DNA of 12,502 nt from positions 1-12,502 of the forward strand of contig JAHKLH010000027.1 of the NCBI GenBank assembly GCA_029856635.1. Direction: 5' to 3'. Under the pieces are notes generated by a model. The model was not told where the DNA came from, searched no databases, and saw nothing but the letters and a program-made list of their open reading frames with translations. Made by a program: the position numbers and the translations under genes. This stretch comes from Candidatus Njordarchaeota archaeon (GTDB lineage: Archaea; Asgardarchaeota; Njordarchaeia; Njordarchaeales; JAHKLH01). This document shows positions 1 to 6,847 of the stretch, piece after piece (positions within the stretch are counted from its first letter, which is position 1; each line of letters opens with the position of its first letter).

Positions 1-1
1 A

Positions 2-349
2 ATCGAGGTTTATATTGTTATAAGAGACATTGGTTCTGGGCTCAAGTGGAATAGGAGGGGTTTTCAGAGGCTACTGAGGATGGTTGTTCGCGGTGAGGTT
101 TCTGATGTTTTCATTGCGTTTAAGGATAGGCTCGTTCGATTCGGCTTTGATGTTCTCAAATTCTTCTTCTCAGCGTTTGATTGCAGGATTCATGTTGTTT
201 TTAAGGAAGAATTGAGTCCGATAGAAGAAATTGTTGATGATCTCATTTCAATCGTGACTCACTTCGCTGGGAGAATCTATGGTCTTAGATCTCACAAGTA
301 CAAAAAGTTTGTGAGAAGTTTTAGGGAGCTCTTAGTGAAAAACTCTTAG
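2..349 (+). CDS. tnpA: IS607-family serine recombinase/transposase TnpA, 5'-truncated by window edge
   Basis: The reading frame is open from base 2, so the gene starts outside the window; an internal ATG at base 80 is not the real start. The 115 visible residues match the catalytic part of IS607 TnpA enzymes: a DIGSGL motif, then an RRGF-LLRMV helix, a KDRLVRFGF block carrying the conserved arginines of the small serine-recombinase fold, an SPIEEIVDDLISIVT helix, and a basic GLRSHKYKK end. The amino-terminal MerR-like DNA-binding domain and the catalytic serine should lie in the missing part (family length is near 200 residues). The enzyme would cut and rejoin DNA to move an IS607 element. 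It normally sits just upstream of tnpB, but none follows here. Codons look more G-rich than in the neighbours, fitting a mobile origin. No frameshift is seen in the visible part. Confidence 0.9.
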   Translation: MEVYIVIRDIGSGLKWNRRGFQRLLRMVVRGEVSDVFIAFKDRLVRFGFDVLKFFFSAFDCRIHVVFKEELSPIEEIVDDLISIVTHFAGRIYGLRSHKYKKFVRSFRELLVKNS

Positions 350-367
350 CTCTTGTTATTGAAAATT

Positions 368-389
368 GTGTACATTTTGTATACATTTT
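368..389. repeat. 11-bp tandem duplication downstream of tnpA
   Basis: GTGTACATTTT (368-378) is followed directly by GTATACATTTT (379-389), 10 of 11 bases identical. It lies 18 bases after the tnpA stop codon. It could be part of the element's end, a recombinase-binding site, or simple AT-rich slippage. Confidence 0.7.
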
Positions 390-428
390 TCATTATTTAT
401 GTCTATATTTTCATCATTTATGTGCATA
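387..428. repeat. 21-bp tandem direct repeat before the Cas4-like gene
   Basis: The unit at 387-407 is repeated immediately at 408-428 with 18 of 21 bases identical; both begin TTTTCAT, share ATTTATGT, and end ATA. The second copy runs into the TATA-like sequence of the next gene. This position suits a pair of protein-binding sites (operator or transposon end), although both copies are AT-rich and slippage is possible. Confidence 0.7.
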
Positions 429-450
429 TAAAACTCGAGAGACTTTATTT
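426..450 (+). promoter_or_regulatory. Candidate archaeal promoter of the Cas4-like gene
   Basis: ATATAAAA at 426-433 resembles an archaeal TATA box and would place transcription start about 15 bases before the ATG at 471. A weaker CTTTATTT at 443-450 would instead give a leaderless transcript starting at the ATG. No strong SD sequence precedes 471, which favours a very short or absent leader. Only the composition supports this call. Confidence 0.35.
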
Positions 451-470
451 CATTATTAAATTTGAGTTCA

Positions 471-1274
471 ATGGTGCAATTTGTGGATACAAAGAGATGG
501 GTTCTGTATGCTCCAGAACACATAAAGAGTCTGGCATCAAAATACGCAAAATCTTTCAAATTTAGAGGAGTATCCACAATGCTGGTTAGAATATTCGAAC
601 AACTTCCATTACAACCAGTATTTCCATACATTGCCGGATCACTTATTTCCTTTACCGCTGATAATCCAGTTACAGCATTAATTAAACTATATGAGGAATT
701 CTTATCTAGACTTGCAAGCCATTCTAATGAAGTTTTTATTTACTTTCTTGCCCAATGTCCATTAAAAAGGGATCTTATGAGAACCGTGGTTCTTTTTGAC
801 ATTTCCTCGGCATTATATTTCTTTGTTAGAATTCCATTAACAATTGTTGCTGGCTCTATGGGATTGCTTGGTAATTACATTATTTCCAAGAAGATTAATG
901 TTCTAAGTACCGAGCTTAATGTTTCTGCAATCATTGATATTTATGATCCCCGGGGTAAATCTTGGTTTTTGGTTAATTCTCCTGATGTTGATGAGTTCTT
1001 CCTCCTTAGAATTTACTTGATTAAGAAAATTTTCAATATTCACGAGGTAAGATTCCTGGTTTTTAATTTCTCTGGTGAAAACATCAGTATGACCGAAGTT
1101 AATGCTCCGAGCGATAATGAAATCCTAAATTCTCTTAATCTAAGGATTGATAAGAAAGATCTCGTTCGCAATATTCTGGAAAACTGGGTTAAAAAAGAAG
1201 TAATACCCTTGTTCGAGAATGAGTGTGAAAAATGCTTATACAAAAACATTTGTGCAAAATACGCTAAGAAGTAA
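471..1274 (+). CDS. Cas4/RecB-like iron-sulfur protein with apparently degenerate nuclease site
   Basis: The product is 267 residues from ATG 471; an in-frame TTG at 462 would add three. Near the end it carries C-x2-C-x5-C (Cys252, 255, 261), and an earlier lone cysteine lies in a QCPLKRDL context (Cys96). This copies the four-cysteine 4Fe-4S layout of Cas4, where the first cysteine sits in a CPR/CPK-type motif and the last three have exactly this spacing. Between them a strand ending IIDIYD (Asp156) matches the first acidic PD-(D/E)XK residue, but the next strand reads WFLVNSPD, where E-x-K is expected. The Gln of the usual Q-x3-Y helix is also absent, though a tyrosine remains (LRIYLI). About 90 residues precede the first cysteine, far more than in ordinary Cas4 and nearer to Csa1. 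It is probably a catalytically dead or divergent member. No CRISPR array or other cas gene is visible. Its stop lies one base from the stop of the convergent gene. Confidence 0.5.
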   Translation: MVQFVDTKRWVLYAPEHIKSLASKYAKSFKFRGVSTMLVRIFEQLPLQPVFPYIAGSLISFTADNPVTALIKLYEEFLSRLASHSNEVFIYFLAQCPLKRDLMRTVVLFDISSALYFFVRIPLTIVAGSMGLLGNYIISKKINVLSTELNVSAIIDIYDPRGKSWFLVNSPDVDEFFLLRIYLIKKIFNIHEVRFLVFNFSGENISMTEVNAPSDNEILNSLNLRIDKKDLVRNILENWVKKEVIPLFENECEKCLYKNICAKYAKK

Positions 1275-1275
1275 A

Positions 1276-3372
1276 CTATAGTGCTTTCTTTCGAGCTTTA
1301 AATTTTAATTTAACTCCTAATCCAACTATGAGCAAGATTATTGTTGTTATGATTAGCATTAATGTCATTTGTGAGCTCTCTGATTCTCTGTATGGAATAC
1401 TTATTATTGTTTCGAATTCGTTTCTGTGATCATATTCATCATACGCTATTATTCTGATTAATGCACTTCCATAGAATTTAATCGTTGCATTGAAAAGGAG
1501 CAATGTATTGTTGTAAGTTGCATTAGGTTCAATGAATTTTCTATTGTTTTCGATCCTAATTTCGATAATAATCTTTATTAATGAAGCATTGTAATTAACA
1601 TCGTATTTTGCCATTCCATTGATGTAAACACCATTGCTTAGTTTGGTAATATTGACTTTCATCATTATTTTGGCTTGAATCACGATAAATTTGAATACTC
1701 TTGAAACTTCATTGCCTAGCATGTCTCTAACAATTATCATAATATTATGCTCCCCAACGGTTTCATTGATACTCAAGCAATGAGTTATATTTAGAATAAT
1801 GTTTTTCTTAGCAACAGTCTTGTTTTCCACTTCCTTATTATCAATCTTCACTATTATACGTCTTACATAATCTGGATCTGACGCATTAATTAAAATACAC
1901 AGTCTTTCTCCTTGCTTAATCTTGTTATCATAAGTAGCTAATATTCTTGATGCTCGTATTTCTATCGTAATATTCTTTGACGCATTCTCATAATTCGGAT
2001 TTCCATAAAATTCTATCGTTAGTAGTGCGATCCAGCGTGTTTCATTTTCAAAAGTCTTTAAATCAAAAACATTCATAGTTATTTTAACATCTTCCAGAAA
2101 TGTTAGATGCTCGTCATAGATGATTCTACTGCCTGATGCTACTCTCAAATTTCCATACGGAATTCTCTCGTCATCATCCGTTTTAACAGTAATCTTTAGT
2201 GAAACATTATATGTCTGCGAATTCACATCACTTACAATAATCTTCGCTCGCTCCCTAATTATTTTCAGATTGACTATTAATTTTGCAACCTTGTAAGCAG
2301 AATGATGCAAAGTCAATGTCAAATTATATTTGCCAACATTCTTATCAGCAAGTAGGTAGAATTCAGCAAAACCAGTTTCATTTGTATAAACATATCCAAG
2401 AACATCATTATTGATTTTGATCTCAATCTCGCCATTTATAACATATGTTCCGTTTAAATCCAATGCTTGAGCGAAAATCCTAATTGCATCAGTATATCTA
2501 ATTTGAATCTCATCAGCCTCCGTGTTATTAACTAGAATTCTAATCCTTGCAATTCTCGGTAAAACTCTAATATAGTAGTATTTGTTTGAATCTTTTGGGC
2601 TTCTTGCTTGATTTCCTGCATAATCCTCCACAATGAAATAAAACCTATAATAACCATGATTTGTGAATGATAACTTAAGGTAAAAATACTTCCCAGTTGA
2701 ATTGTAATTCATGTCGTAAGCATATTCATTAGACCATGTTTTATTGTCTTCTGAGTATTGAATGATAACATAAGCTAAGTAAAGACCACTAGCATTCTCA
2801 TCTTCACTTGCGTTTAAAGTTATTAGTATCTCATTTAATGTCAGTGTAGTGTTTGGAAATACGATTTTTGTTATGTTTGGTGGTGTAAAATCATCAAATA
2901 CAAAATTGAACCAATTTGTTTTTACTGATTCATTTGAAGTGTAATTAAATGCCTCAATCCTAAAGTAAACTATCGTATCATAGGAGTGTGCTGGAATTAC
3001 TGCCGAATACTTGTTTTCGAGTGGTGCAACTAAATTCATCTTAACATAGTTAAATCGATTTCCCGTAGTCCAGTTCAAGCAAACTTCTTCAGCATTCTCA
3101 ACAATAGCATAAACTGTAACATTATCATCATACTCAGGATATATGGGCTCTATCCAAACATCCTTAATTGTTATTGATCTCATACTCTTAATCCTCAACT
3201 TTATTCTAGCATCTTCTCTTATGATTACACTTTTTAGAACCTTTGTATGTGATATAGGAATCCTACGAATTTCGTTTTTCGTATTGGAATTGTTTGCACT
3301 CGTGCTAACGTTGTTTGTATTTTTCGGTATTAGAATTAAGAATGTTATTAAGAAAATAACGAGGTATCTCAT
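1276..3372 (-). CDS. Anchored Ig-like surface protein (698 aa)
   Basis: A secreted type I membrane protein. Residues 1-16 form a signal sequence (MRYLVIFLITFLILIP), then a low-complexity Asn/Ser/Thr stretch (18-33). From about 72 to 660 there are roughly six beta-rich Ig/fibronectin-like modules; their borders, near 160, 271, 371, 475 and 567, are estimates. One ends in the DYAGN motif that also recurs in the giant protein upstream. A hydrophobic helix at 669-686 followed by KLKFKARKK anchors it with a short basic cytoplasmic tail; no LPXTG-type sorting signal is present. Many N-x-S/T sites suggest heavy N-glycosylation. ATG 3372 overlaps the stop of the preceding gene as ATGA and has a strong SD in that gene's last codons, so it is probably translationally coupled. 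It is the last gene of the block. Its function is probably structural, as a stalk, adhesin or surface-layer partner; no enzyme motif is seen. Confidence 0.75.
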   Translation of the reverse strand: MRYLVIFLITFLILIPKNTNNVSTSANNSNTKNEIRRIPISHTKVLKSVIIREDARIKLRIKSMRSITIKDVWIEPIYPEYDDNVTVYAIVENAEEVCLNWTTGNRFNYVKMNLVAPLENKYSAVIPAHSYDTIVYFRIEAFNYTSNESVKTNWFNFVFDDFTPPNITKIVFPNTTLTLNEILITLNASEDENASGLYLAYVIIQYSEDNKTWSNEYAYDMNYNSTGKYFYLKLSFTNHGYYRFYFIVEDYAGNQARSPKDSNKYYYIRVLPRIARIRILVNNTEADEIQIRYTDAIRIFAQALDLNGTYVINGEIEIKINNDVLGYVYTNETGFAEFYLLADKNVGKYNLTLTLHHSAYKVAKLIVNLKIIRERAKIIVSDVNSQTYNVSLKITVKTDDDERIPYGNLRVASGSRIIYDEHLTFLEDVKITMNVFDLKTFENETRWIALLTIEFYGNPNYENASKNITIEIRASRILATYDNKIKQGERLCILINASDPDYVRRIIVKIDNKEVENKTVAKKNIILNITHCLSINETVGEHNIMIIVRDMLGNEVSRVFKFIVIQAKIMMKVNITKLSNGVYINGMAKYDVNYNASLIKIIIEIRIENNRKFIEPNATYNNTLLLFNATIKFYGSALIRIIAYDEYDHRNEFETIISIPYRESESSQMTLMLIITTIILLIVGLGVKLKFKARKKAL

Positions 3373-5573
3373 TCTTCACCACCCGTTATTAATCTATACA
3401 TTCGAGCAATGTTTACCTTAAGTCCAACTGCAATCAAATAAGCAAATTTGCTTGCAGTTACTATCGGAACGAAGATAAAGACGCAGTACCAAAGCAGAGC
3501 AATGTATCCGTATACGCTTATTGAAATTCCACTAGGTGGTGATAGTGGTCCAGCAAGAGAAAATGGAGTCCTAATAACACTCATTGCGAAACTAAGTGCG
3601 AATAAGGTGATGATCCATCCAATAGTATTCCTCATCAATTCTTTGAATACGACATTTCTCTCTCCTGGGGATACAATATATGCTATTGCTCCAGTCACAA
3701 ACATTAATGATGCCATAATGTATGTCGCAAAGCCGGCATTCTCTGCCAAAAGCACAATCATAATTAATAGGATTATCATTCCAATTCCTCTAAGAATTAC
3801 ATCCCTCTTTTTAACAAGACCTAATGCTATTAGCATAGAAGAAATTGAAGCAATGAGTAATGCATAATTCAGTTTCACATTAACCAAGTACATCAAGGAA
3901 AAAGCTAATACTACAAATGTGATTAACGATAACACGAATTCCTTTCTTCCGATTTTAATCATAGTGCAAATTCCAGCGAAAATCAAAATGAATAGAATTG
4001 CTTGCTGTAAGGCTGTTTCAATGGGTTTGAATTCCTCTGGTAGTATTTTAATGAATACTTTCTTCGTTAATCGCATATAGCCCTTTGCCTCTGCTATTAT
4101 TGTTATTGTCTCATTTTCCGATGGAAATCTTGGAGTTAAAACTGCTCTATAAATTCCTCCTCCAATCTTATCTGCTTTTCTCTCTTGATCTTGTAGTATT
4201 ACTGTAACACTCGCATTTGCTGGGTTTCCATTAATATCCAAAATCTCAATGATTAGCTCAAATTTTTCTCCAACATGAACTTCTGCTGGATAAGAAATTC
4301 CTTTTATCTTCAAGTACCATAGTACATCAAACGTGAAACTATATTTTGCCTTAATGTAATCCTCTTTTTCACAGTAGAGTACGGCATTATATGTTCCGTT
4401 CTTAAACCCTTTGGTTGATATTATTACCTCATACTCGCCAGATTTCTTTTCATAACCCTCAAATATTTTCGCATTTGCAGTAACATAAACATGAGCTCCT
4501 GTTACTTTCTCGCCAAATGCACTAATTAGCCTCACACTAACATTTATAATTTCACCGTATTCCACAGAAGTATCACTTATGCTTACTTCATACGGAATTA
4601 TTAAATTCTTGAGCAATGAAAGAGTGAAACATGAGAAAGTTAGTGCTGTGAATTCTGCACCAGTATTTATCTCATCGAAACTGTTTGCGATCGTAATCGT
4701 GAATAATGCTGTTTTCCACAAGTCGGTTTTCTCCATTAAGTTAAGATTGCTTAGTAAATCTACCGCATAAAACGTTACATCTACTGAGCTTGGAGCATTT
4801 AGATATGCGGATAATTTGAATCCTCCATCCTCATTCATTGAGTCTTTCAAAAATCTTAGGATACCATTTACATTTATGTAATCAGTGTGATTCAATATTA
4901 GCAATACTTGAACTCCGGCCCAAGTTGAGATTACCGTTGGAATAGTATCGTCTGGGCTATTTAAGTATGCAATTCCAGCATAATTCACACCTTGTGGCGG
5001 ATTGAGCGTAATATAGTTTATTATTGATTGCTTATCGACTTTATCCAATCCTCCAATAATTTTGAGAATGGATAGTGCTAATGCTAAATGAAAAGTATCT
5101 AAAGTCTCATTATTAACCAAATTAATAACATAATTTCTTGTAGCAGAAACATTTATTAGATGCAATGCATTAAACTCTGAGCATGTTATTACTGCCAAGT
5201 ATGTTAATTCCAAATCACTTGGATCATAATCTTGAAAATACCGTAAATTACCAAAGCCGCCATCTGGGTTCTGACAATCAGCAATAAAATCTAGTGCCTT
5301 ATCAACATCAATGATCTGGATTTTCTCAATTTCATTCAGAGCTAATAGGGATAATGCTGTAAAATTAAGCATTGGAGGCATTCCTGGGGGTGCAAATCCT
5401 CCATCAGTTGTTTGCCTTGTTGCAATGATTTCAGCAATCTTAGTGATATTTATAATTTGCTCTGAAGTTTGATAAATTTCTTCTAAATATTTACAATTAT
5501 CACTAAACACCTCATGGGGAATCATTAGGGGACATATTAATAGTACTACGACAATAAGAAGAATTCTGCTCAT
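3369..5573 (-). CDS. Extracellular alpha/alpha-toroid plus Ig domains fused to a polytopic membrane domain (734 aa)
   Basis: The start chosen is ATG 5573: it overlaps the upstream stop as ATGA, follows a strong SD, and begins a clear signal peptide (MSRILLIVVVLLICPLM). A start at 5660 would prepend 29 charged residues lying inside the upstream gene. Residues about 40-325 form a prenyltransferase/squalene-cyclase-type alpha/alpha toroid, shown by DGGF at 57-60, 104-107 and 249-252 and by repeated D-x3-T-x2-A helices (for example DLELTYLA). Two Ig-like domains follow (about 328-417 and 418-511). Then come about seven membrane helices (roughly 521-538, 545-565, 568-586, 594-610, 612-634, 650-667, 688-712) and a short cytoplasmic tail. 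No terpene-cyclase DxDD, prenyltransferase zinc triad or thioester GCGEQ is apparent, so the toroid is likelier a binding module than an enzyme. The likely topology is toroid outside and tail inside. The membrane part is not recognised. Confidence 0.7.
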   Translation of the reverse strand: MSRILLIVVVLLICPLMIPHEVFSDNCKYLEEIYQTSEQIINITKIAEIIATRQTTDGGFAPPGMPPMLNFTALSLLALNEIEKIQIIDVDKALDFIADCQNPDGGFGNLRYFQDYDPSDLELTYLAVITCSEFNALHLINVSATRNYVINLVNNETLDTFHLALALSILKIIGGLDKVDKQSIINYITLNPPQGVNYAGIAYLNSPDDTIPTVISTWAGVQVLLILNHTDYINVNGILRFLKDSMNEDGGFKLSAYLNAPSSVDVTFYAVDLLSNLNLMEKTDLWKTALFTITIANSFDEINTGAEFTALTFSCFTLSLLKNLIIPYEVSISDTSVEYGEIINVSVRLISAFGEKVTGAHVYVTANAKIFEGYEKKSGEYEVIISTKGFKNGTYNAVLYCEKEDYIKAKYSFTFDVLWYLKIKGISYPAEVHVGEKFELIIEILDINGNPANASVTVILQDQERKADKIGGGIYRAVLTPRFPSENETITIIAEAKGYMRLTKKVFIKILPEEFKPIETALQQAILFILIFAGICTMIKIGRKEFVLSLITFVVLAFSLMYLVNVKLNYALLIASISSMLIALGLVKKRDVILRGIGMIILLIMIVLLAENAGFATYIMASLMFVTGAIAYIVSPGERNVVFKELMRNTIGWIITLFALSFAMSVIRTPFSLAGPLSPPSGISISVYGYIALLWYCVFIFVPIVTASKFAYLIAVGLKVNIARMYRLITGGEE
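3376..3383 (-). promoter_or_regulatory. SD sequence of the 698-aa surface protein gene
   Basis: On the coding strand GGTGGTGA lies three bases before ATG 3372. It is embedded in the Gly-Gly-Glu codons ending the upstream gene and fixes the start at the ATGA overlap. Confidence 0.75.
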
Positions 5574-6391
5574 AACCTCACCCTTCTCTTTTTCCACACC
5601 TCGGCGAATATGATCACAATTATACTCACAATTATTGCTGCGAATGAAATGTGCCACCATCTTAGTATCGTCTTATTAACAGTACTTATTCCACTATCAG
5701 TTAACGCCTTCATTAGAATTCCATAGAGTACCAACAAAGCCTTCTCAGACAGTAATCTAACATTGTATTCGAGTAATGCAGTATTATTTTCTCGGATTGC
5801 CTTGATTATTTCTTCTCTTCTGGATTTAGCAAACACAAGAAGCTTGTTCAATTCTGCATCAATACTTTCTGCAATTTTCAAGTCCAATGCTGAGGATATT
5901 TGCAAAAGATTGCTAAATATTGCTCCAGATGTTACATTGAGATATGCTTCATACATTATTGCAGAATAATAAGTATCATTGTCAAATGTTGAATTTACAT
6001 TAAATGGATCAGATAAATCGCCTATCCAGTGTGCCAAAACACCATAAACCATAGCTACTTCAGTCCAATTTTCCCTTCTTAGAACATTAACTAACTGCTC
6101 GTAAGTTTCCTTAGCGTTGTTAATTAGATTTGGCGGAAAATGAGCTTGATAATCATTCCATTTTGATGGTTCTATTGCATATCTCCTTATCAAGTAATCA
6201 TGCATCATAAAATGCTGCCTTATTATGTCATCTGGAATTAACATTGCTACTGCCAGTGCCAGATTAGACCTGTATTCTATGCTTTCCATCGTAATATATT
6301 CTTCAGCTAAATCAGCCTTGGAATCACAAGCGTTGAAATCTGGGTGAGGTATTATTAACAAGAGAATGAGAGCAATTAACTTGTAATTCAT
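5570..6391 (-). CDS. Membrane-anchored zinc phospholipase C / S1-P1 nuclease-like protein (273 aa)
   Basis: An exported protein with a signal helix (residues 4-15), a helical domain of about 220 residues, and a C-terminal anchor (about 247-264) followed by WKKRRVRL. The family signal is LAHWIGDLSDPFN (119-131), matching the H-x3-D-x3-P-x-H block of zinc-dependent phospholipase C and S1/P1 nucleases: His121 and Asp125 fit two zinc ligands. His84 in a YQAHFPP context, and Asp65 or Asp80, could complete one zinc site. The His expected after the Pro is Asn131, and a downstream H-x3-E is not seen although Glu148 remains, so the usual three-zinc centre looks incomplete. The family cleaves phosphodiester or phosphomonoester bonds in lipids or nucleic acids; the substrate here is unknown and activity is uncertain. 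It starts by ATGA overlap with the preceding small gene, after a GGTGAG SD. Confidence 0.65.
   Translation of the reverse strand: MNYKLIALILLLIIPHPDFNACDSKADLAEEYITMESIEYRSNLALAVAMLIPDDIIRQHFMMHDYLIRRYAIEPSKWNDYQAHFPPNLINNAKETYEQLVNVLRRENWTEVAMVYGVLAHWIGDLSDPFNVNSTFDNDTYYSAIMYEAYLNVTSGAIFSNLLQISSALDLKIAESIDAELNKLLVFAKSRREEIIKAIRENNTALLEYNVRLLSEKALLVLYGILMKALTDSGISTVNKTILRWWHISFAAIIVSIIVIIFAEVWKKRRVRL
5576..5583 (-). promoter_or_regulatory. SD sequence of the toroid/membrane protein gene
   Basis: GGGTGAGG on the coding strand lies two bases before ATG 5573, inside the last Arg-Val-Arg codons of the upstream gene. It decides the start at the ATGA overlap rather than at 5660. Confidence 0.75.
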
Positions 6392-6765
6392 TTCTTCTCA
6401 CCGAGTAAAGCTCTAATATCATCCCTAACGCGTTTCAAGAATTCAACATCTGGGCTGAATGTAATTGAAACGAATTCACTTTCATTATCTTTTACTCTTA
6501 CAAAGATGATATTACACCTCTGCTTGTTTATTACAGCATCAAGCCATGATAGGAATGTTCTAGCAGTTTCCTCACTATCTATGATTACCCCTGGTGAAAA
6601 CGTCTTATCATGCTCATAAACTAATGCAAAAACTTTAACGAAAGCATTATAAACGAATCTAGCAGGACTATTCACAATTGTTTTGAACTCATCATCACTC
6701 ATTCTAACAACAATAATGATTGCTGGCTCATTTCCAATGATCATGAAAGATGAACCCAGAAGCAT
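6388..6765 (-). CDS. Small cytosolic protein of unknown family (125 aa)
   Basis: I do not recognise the family. The start chosen is ATG 6765, which has GGTGAT five bases upstream; the GTG at 6774 lies inside that SD and is unlikely to be used, though it would add three residues. The protein looks alpha/beta: a hydrophobic strand near the start (PAIIIVVRM), a central helix-rich part, a second strand (NIIFVRV) with a lone cysteine just before it, then SEFVSITFSPD and a charged final helix ending LLGEKK. There is no signal peptide and no convincing membrane helix, so it should stay in the cytosol, unlike its four neighbours. As the first gene of the ATGA-coupled set, it may be a regulator, chaperone or inner-face partner of the surface proteins; that is inference from context only. 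Confidence 0.7.
   Translation of the reverse strand: MLLGSSFMIIGNEPAIIIVVRMSDDEFKTIVNSPARFVYNAFVKVFALVYEHDKTFSPGVIIDSEETARTFLSWLDAVINKQRCNIIFVRVKDNESEFVSITFSPDVEFLKRVRDDIRALLGEKK
6397..6402 (-). promoter_or_regulatory. SD sequence of the phospholipase C-like gene
   Basis: GGTGAG lies five bases before ATG 6391, within the Gly-Glu codons at the end of the upstream small gene, and supports the ATGA-overlapped start. Confidence 0.75.
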
Positions 6766-6770
6766 TCTAA

Positions 6771-6812
6771 TCACCTTTCATTCAACAAAATTTCAAAAGA
6801 TTCGAAAGGTGA
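6771..6812 (-). promoter_or_regulatory. Inverted repeat that can hide the SD of the small gene
   Basis: TCACCTTTC at 6771-6779 and GAAAGGTGA at 6804-6812 form a perfect 9-bp inverted repeat with a 24-base loop. In the minus-strand mRNA the 3' arm is GAAAGGUGA, which contains the SD (GGUGA) placed five bases before AUG 6765. Folding would block ribosome access to the small gene and, through coupling, to the three genes after it. The 5' arm UCACC also matches the archaeal 16S anti-SD sequence. Confidence 0.5.
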
Positions 6813-6813
6813 G

Positions 6814-6847
6814 AAAAAACATATCATAAAAAATCACGAAAGTGATT
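6814..6847 (-). terminator. Hairpin and T-tracts after the giant surface protein gene
   Basis: On the coding strand AATCAC-TTTC-GTGATT (6847-6832) makes a 6-bp stem with a 4-base loop, overlapping the TAA stop of the giant gene and running into six T residues (6833-6828). A second run of six T residues follows (6819-6814). Archaeal RNA polymerase terminates at such T-rich tracts, so partial termination between the giant gene and the four-gene unit is likely. A TTTATGATA (6831-6823) between the tracts could alternatively be a weak internal TATA box. Confidence 0.5.

Noticed and set aside
387..428. Tandem repeats as a CRISPR array
   Set aside because: The units are directly adjacent without spacers and occur only twice; a Cas4-like gene nearby is not enough.
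353..631. Small open frames on both strands around 353-631
   Set aside because: They are AT-rich low-complexity translations overlapping the repeats and the better supported Cas4-like gene.
3448..3867. 139-codon plus-strand open frame
   Set aside because: It lies wholly inside the membrane domain of the minus-strand 734-aa gene, which has a signal peptide, helices and an SD. The plus-strand product has no domain and is a shadow.
4930..4975. Class II terpene cyclase DxDD motif in the toroid (SPDD)
   Set aside because: The first Asp is Ser and the segment fits the ordinary repeat pattern D-x3-T; no other cyclase motif is present.
4598..5460. Complement/alpha-2-macroglobulin thioester domain
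   Set aside because: The toroid repeats resemble it, but no GCGEQ-type thioester motif is found.
6772..6774. GTG start for the small cytosolic protein
   Set aside because: It falls within GGTGAT, the SD correctly spaced for ATG 6765.
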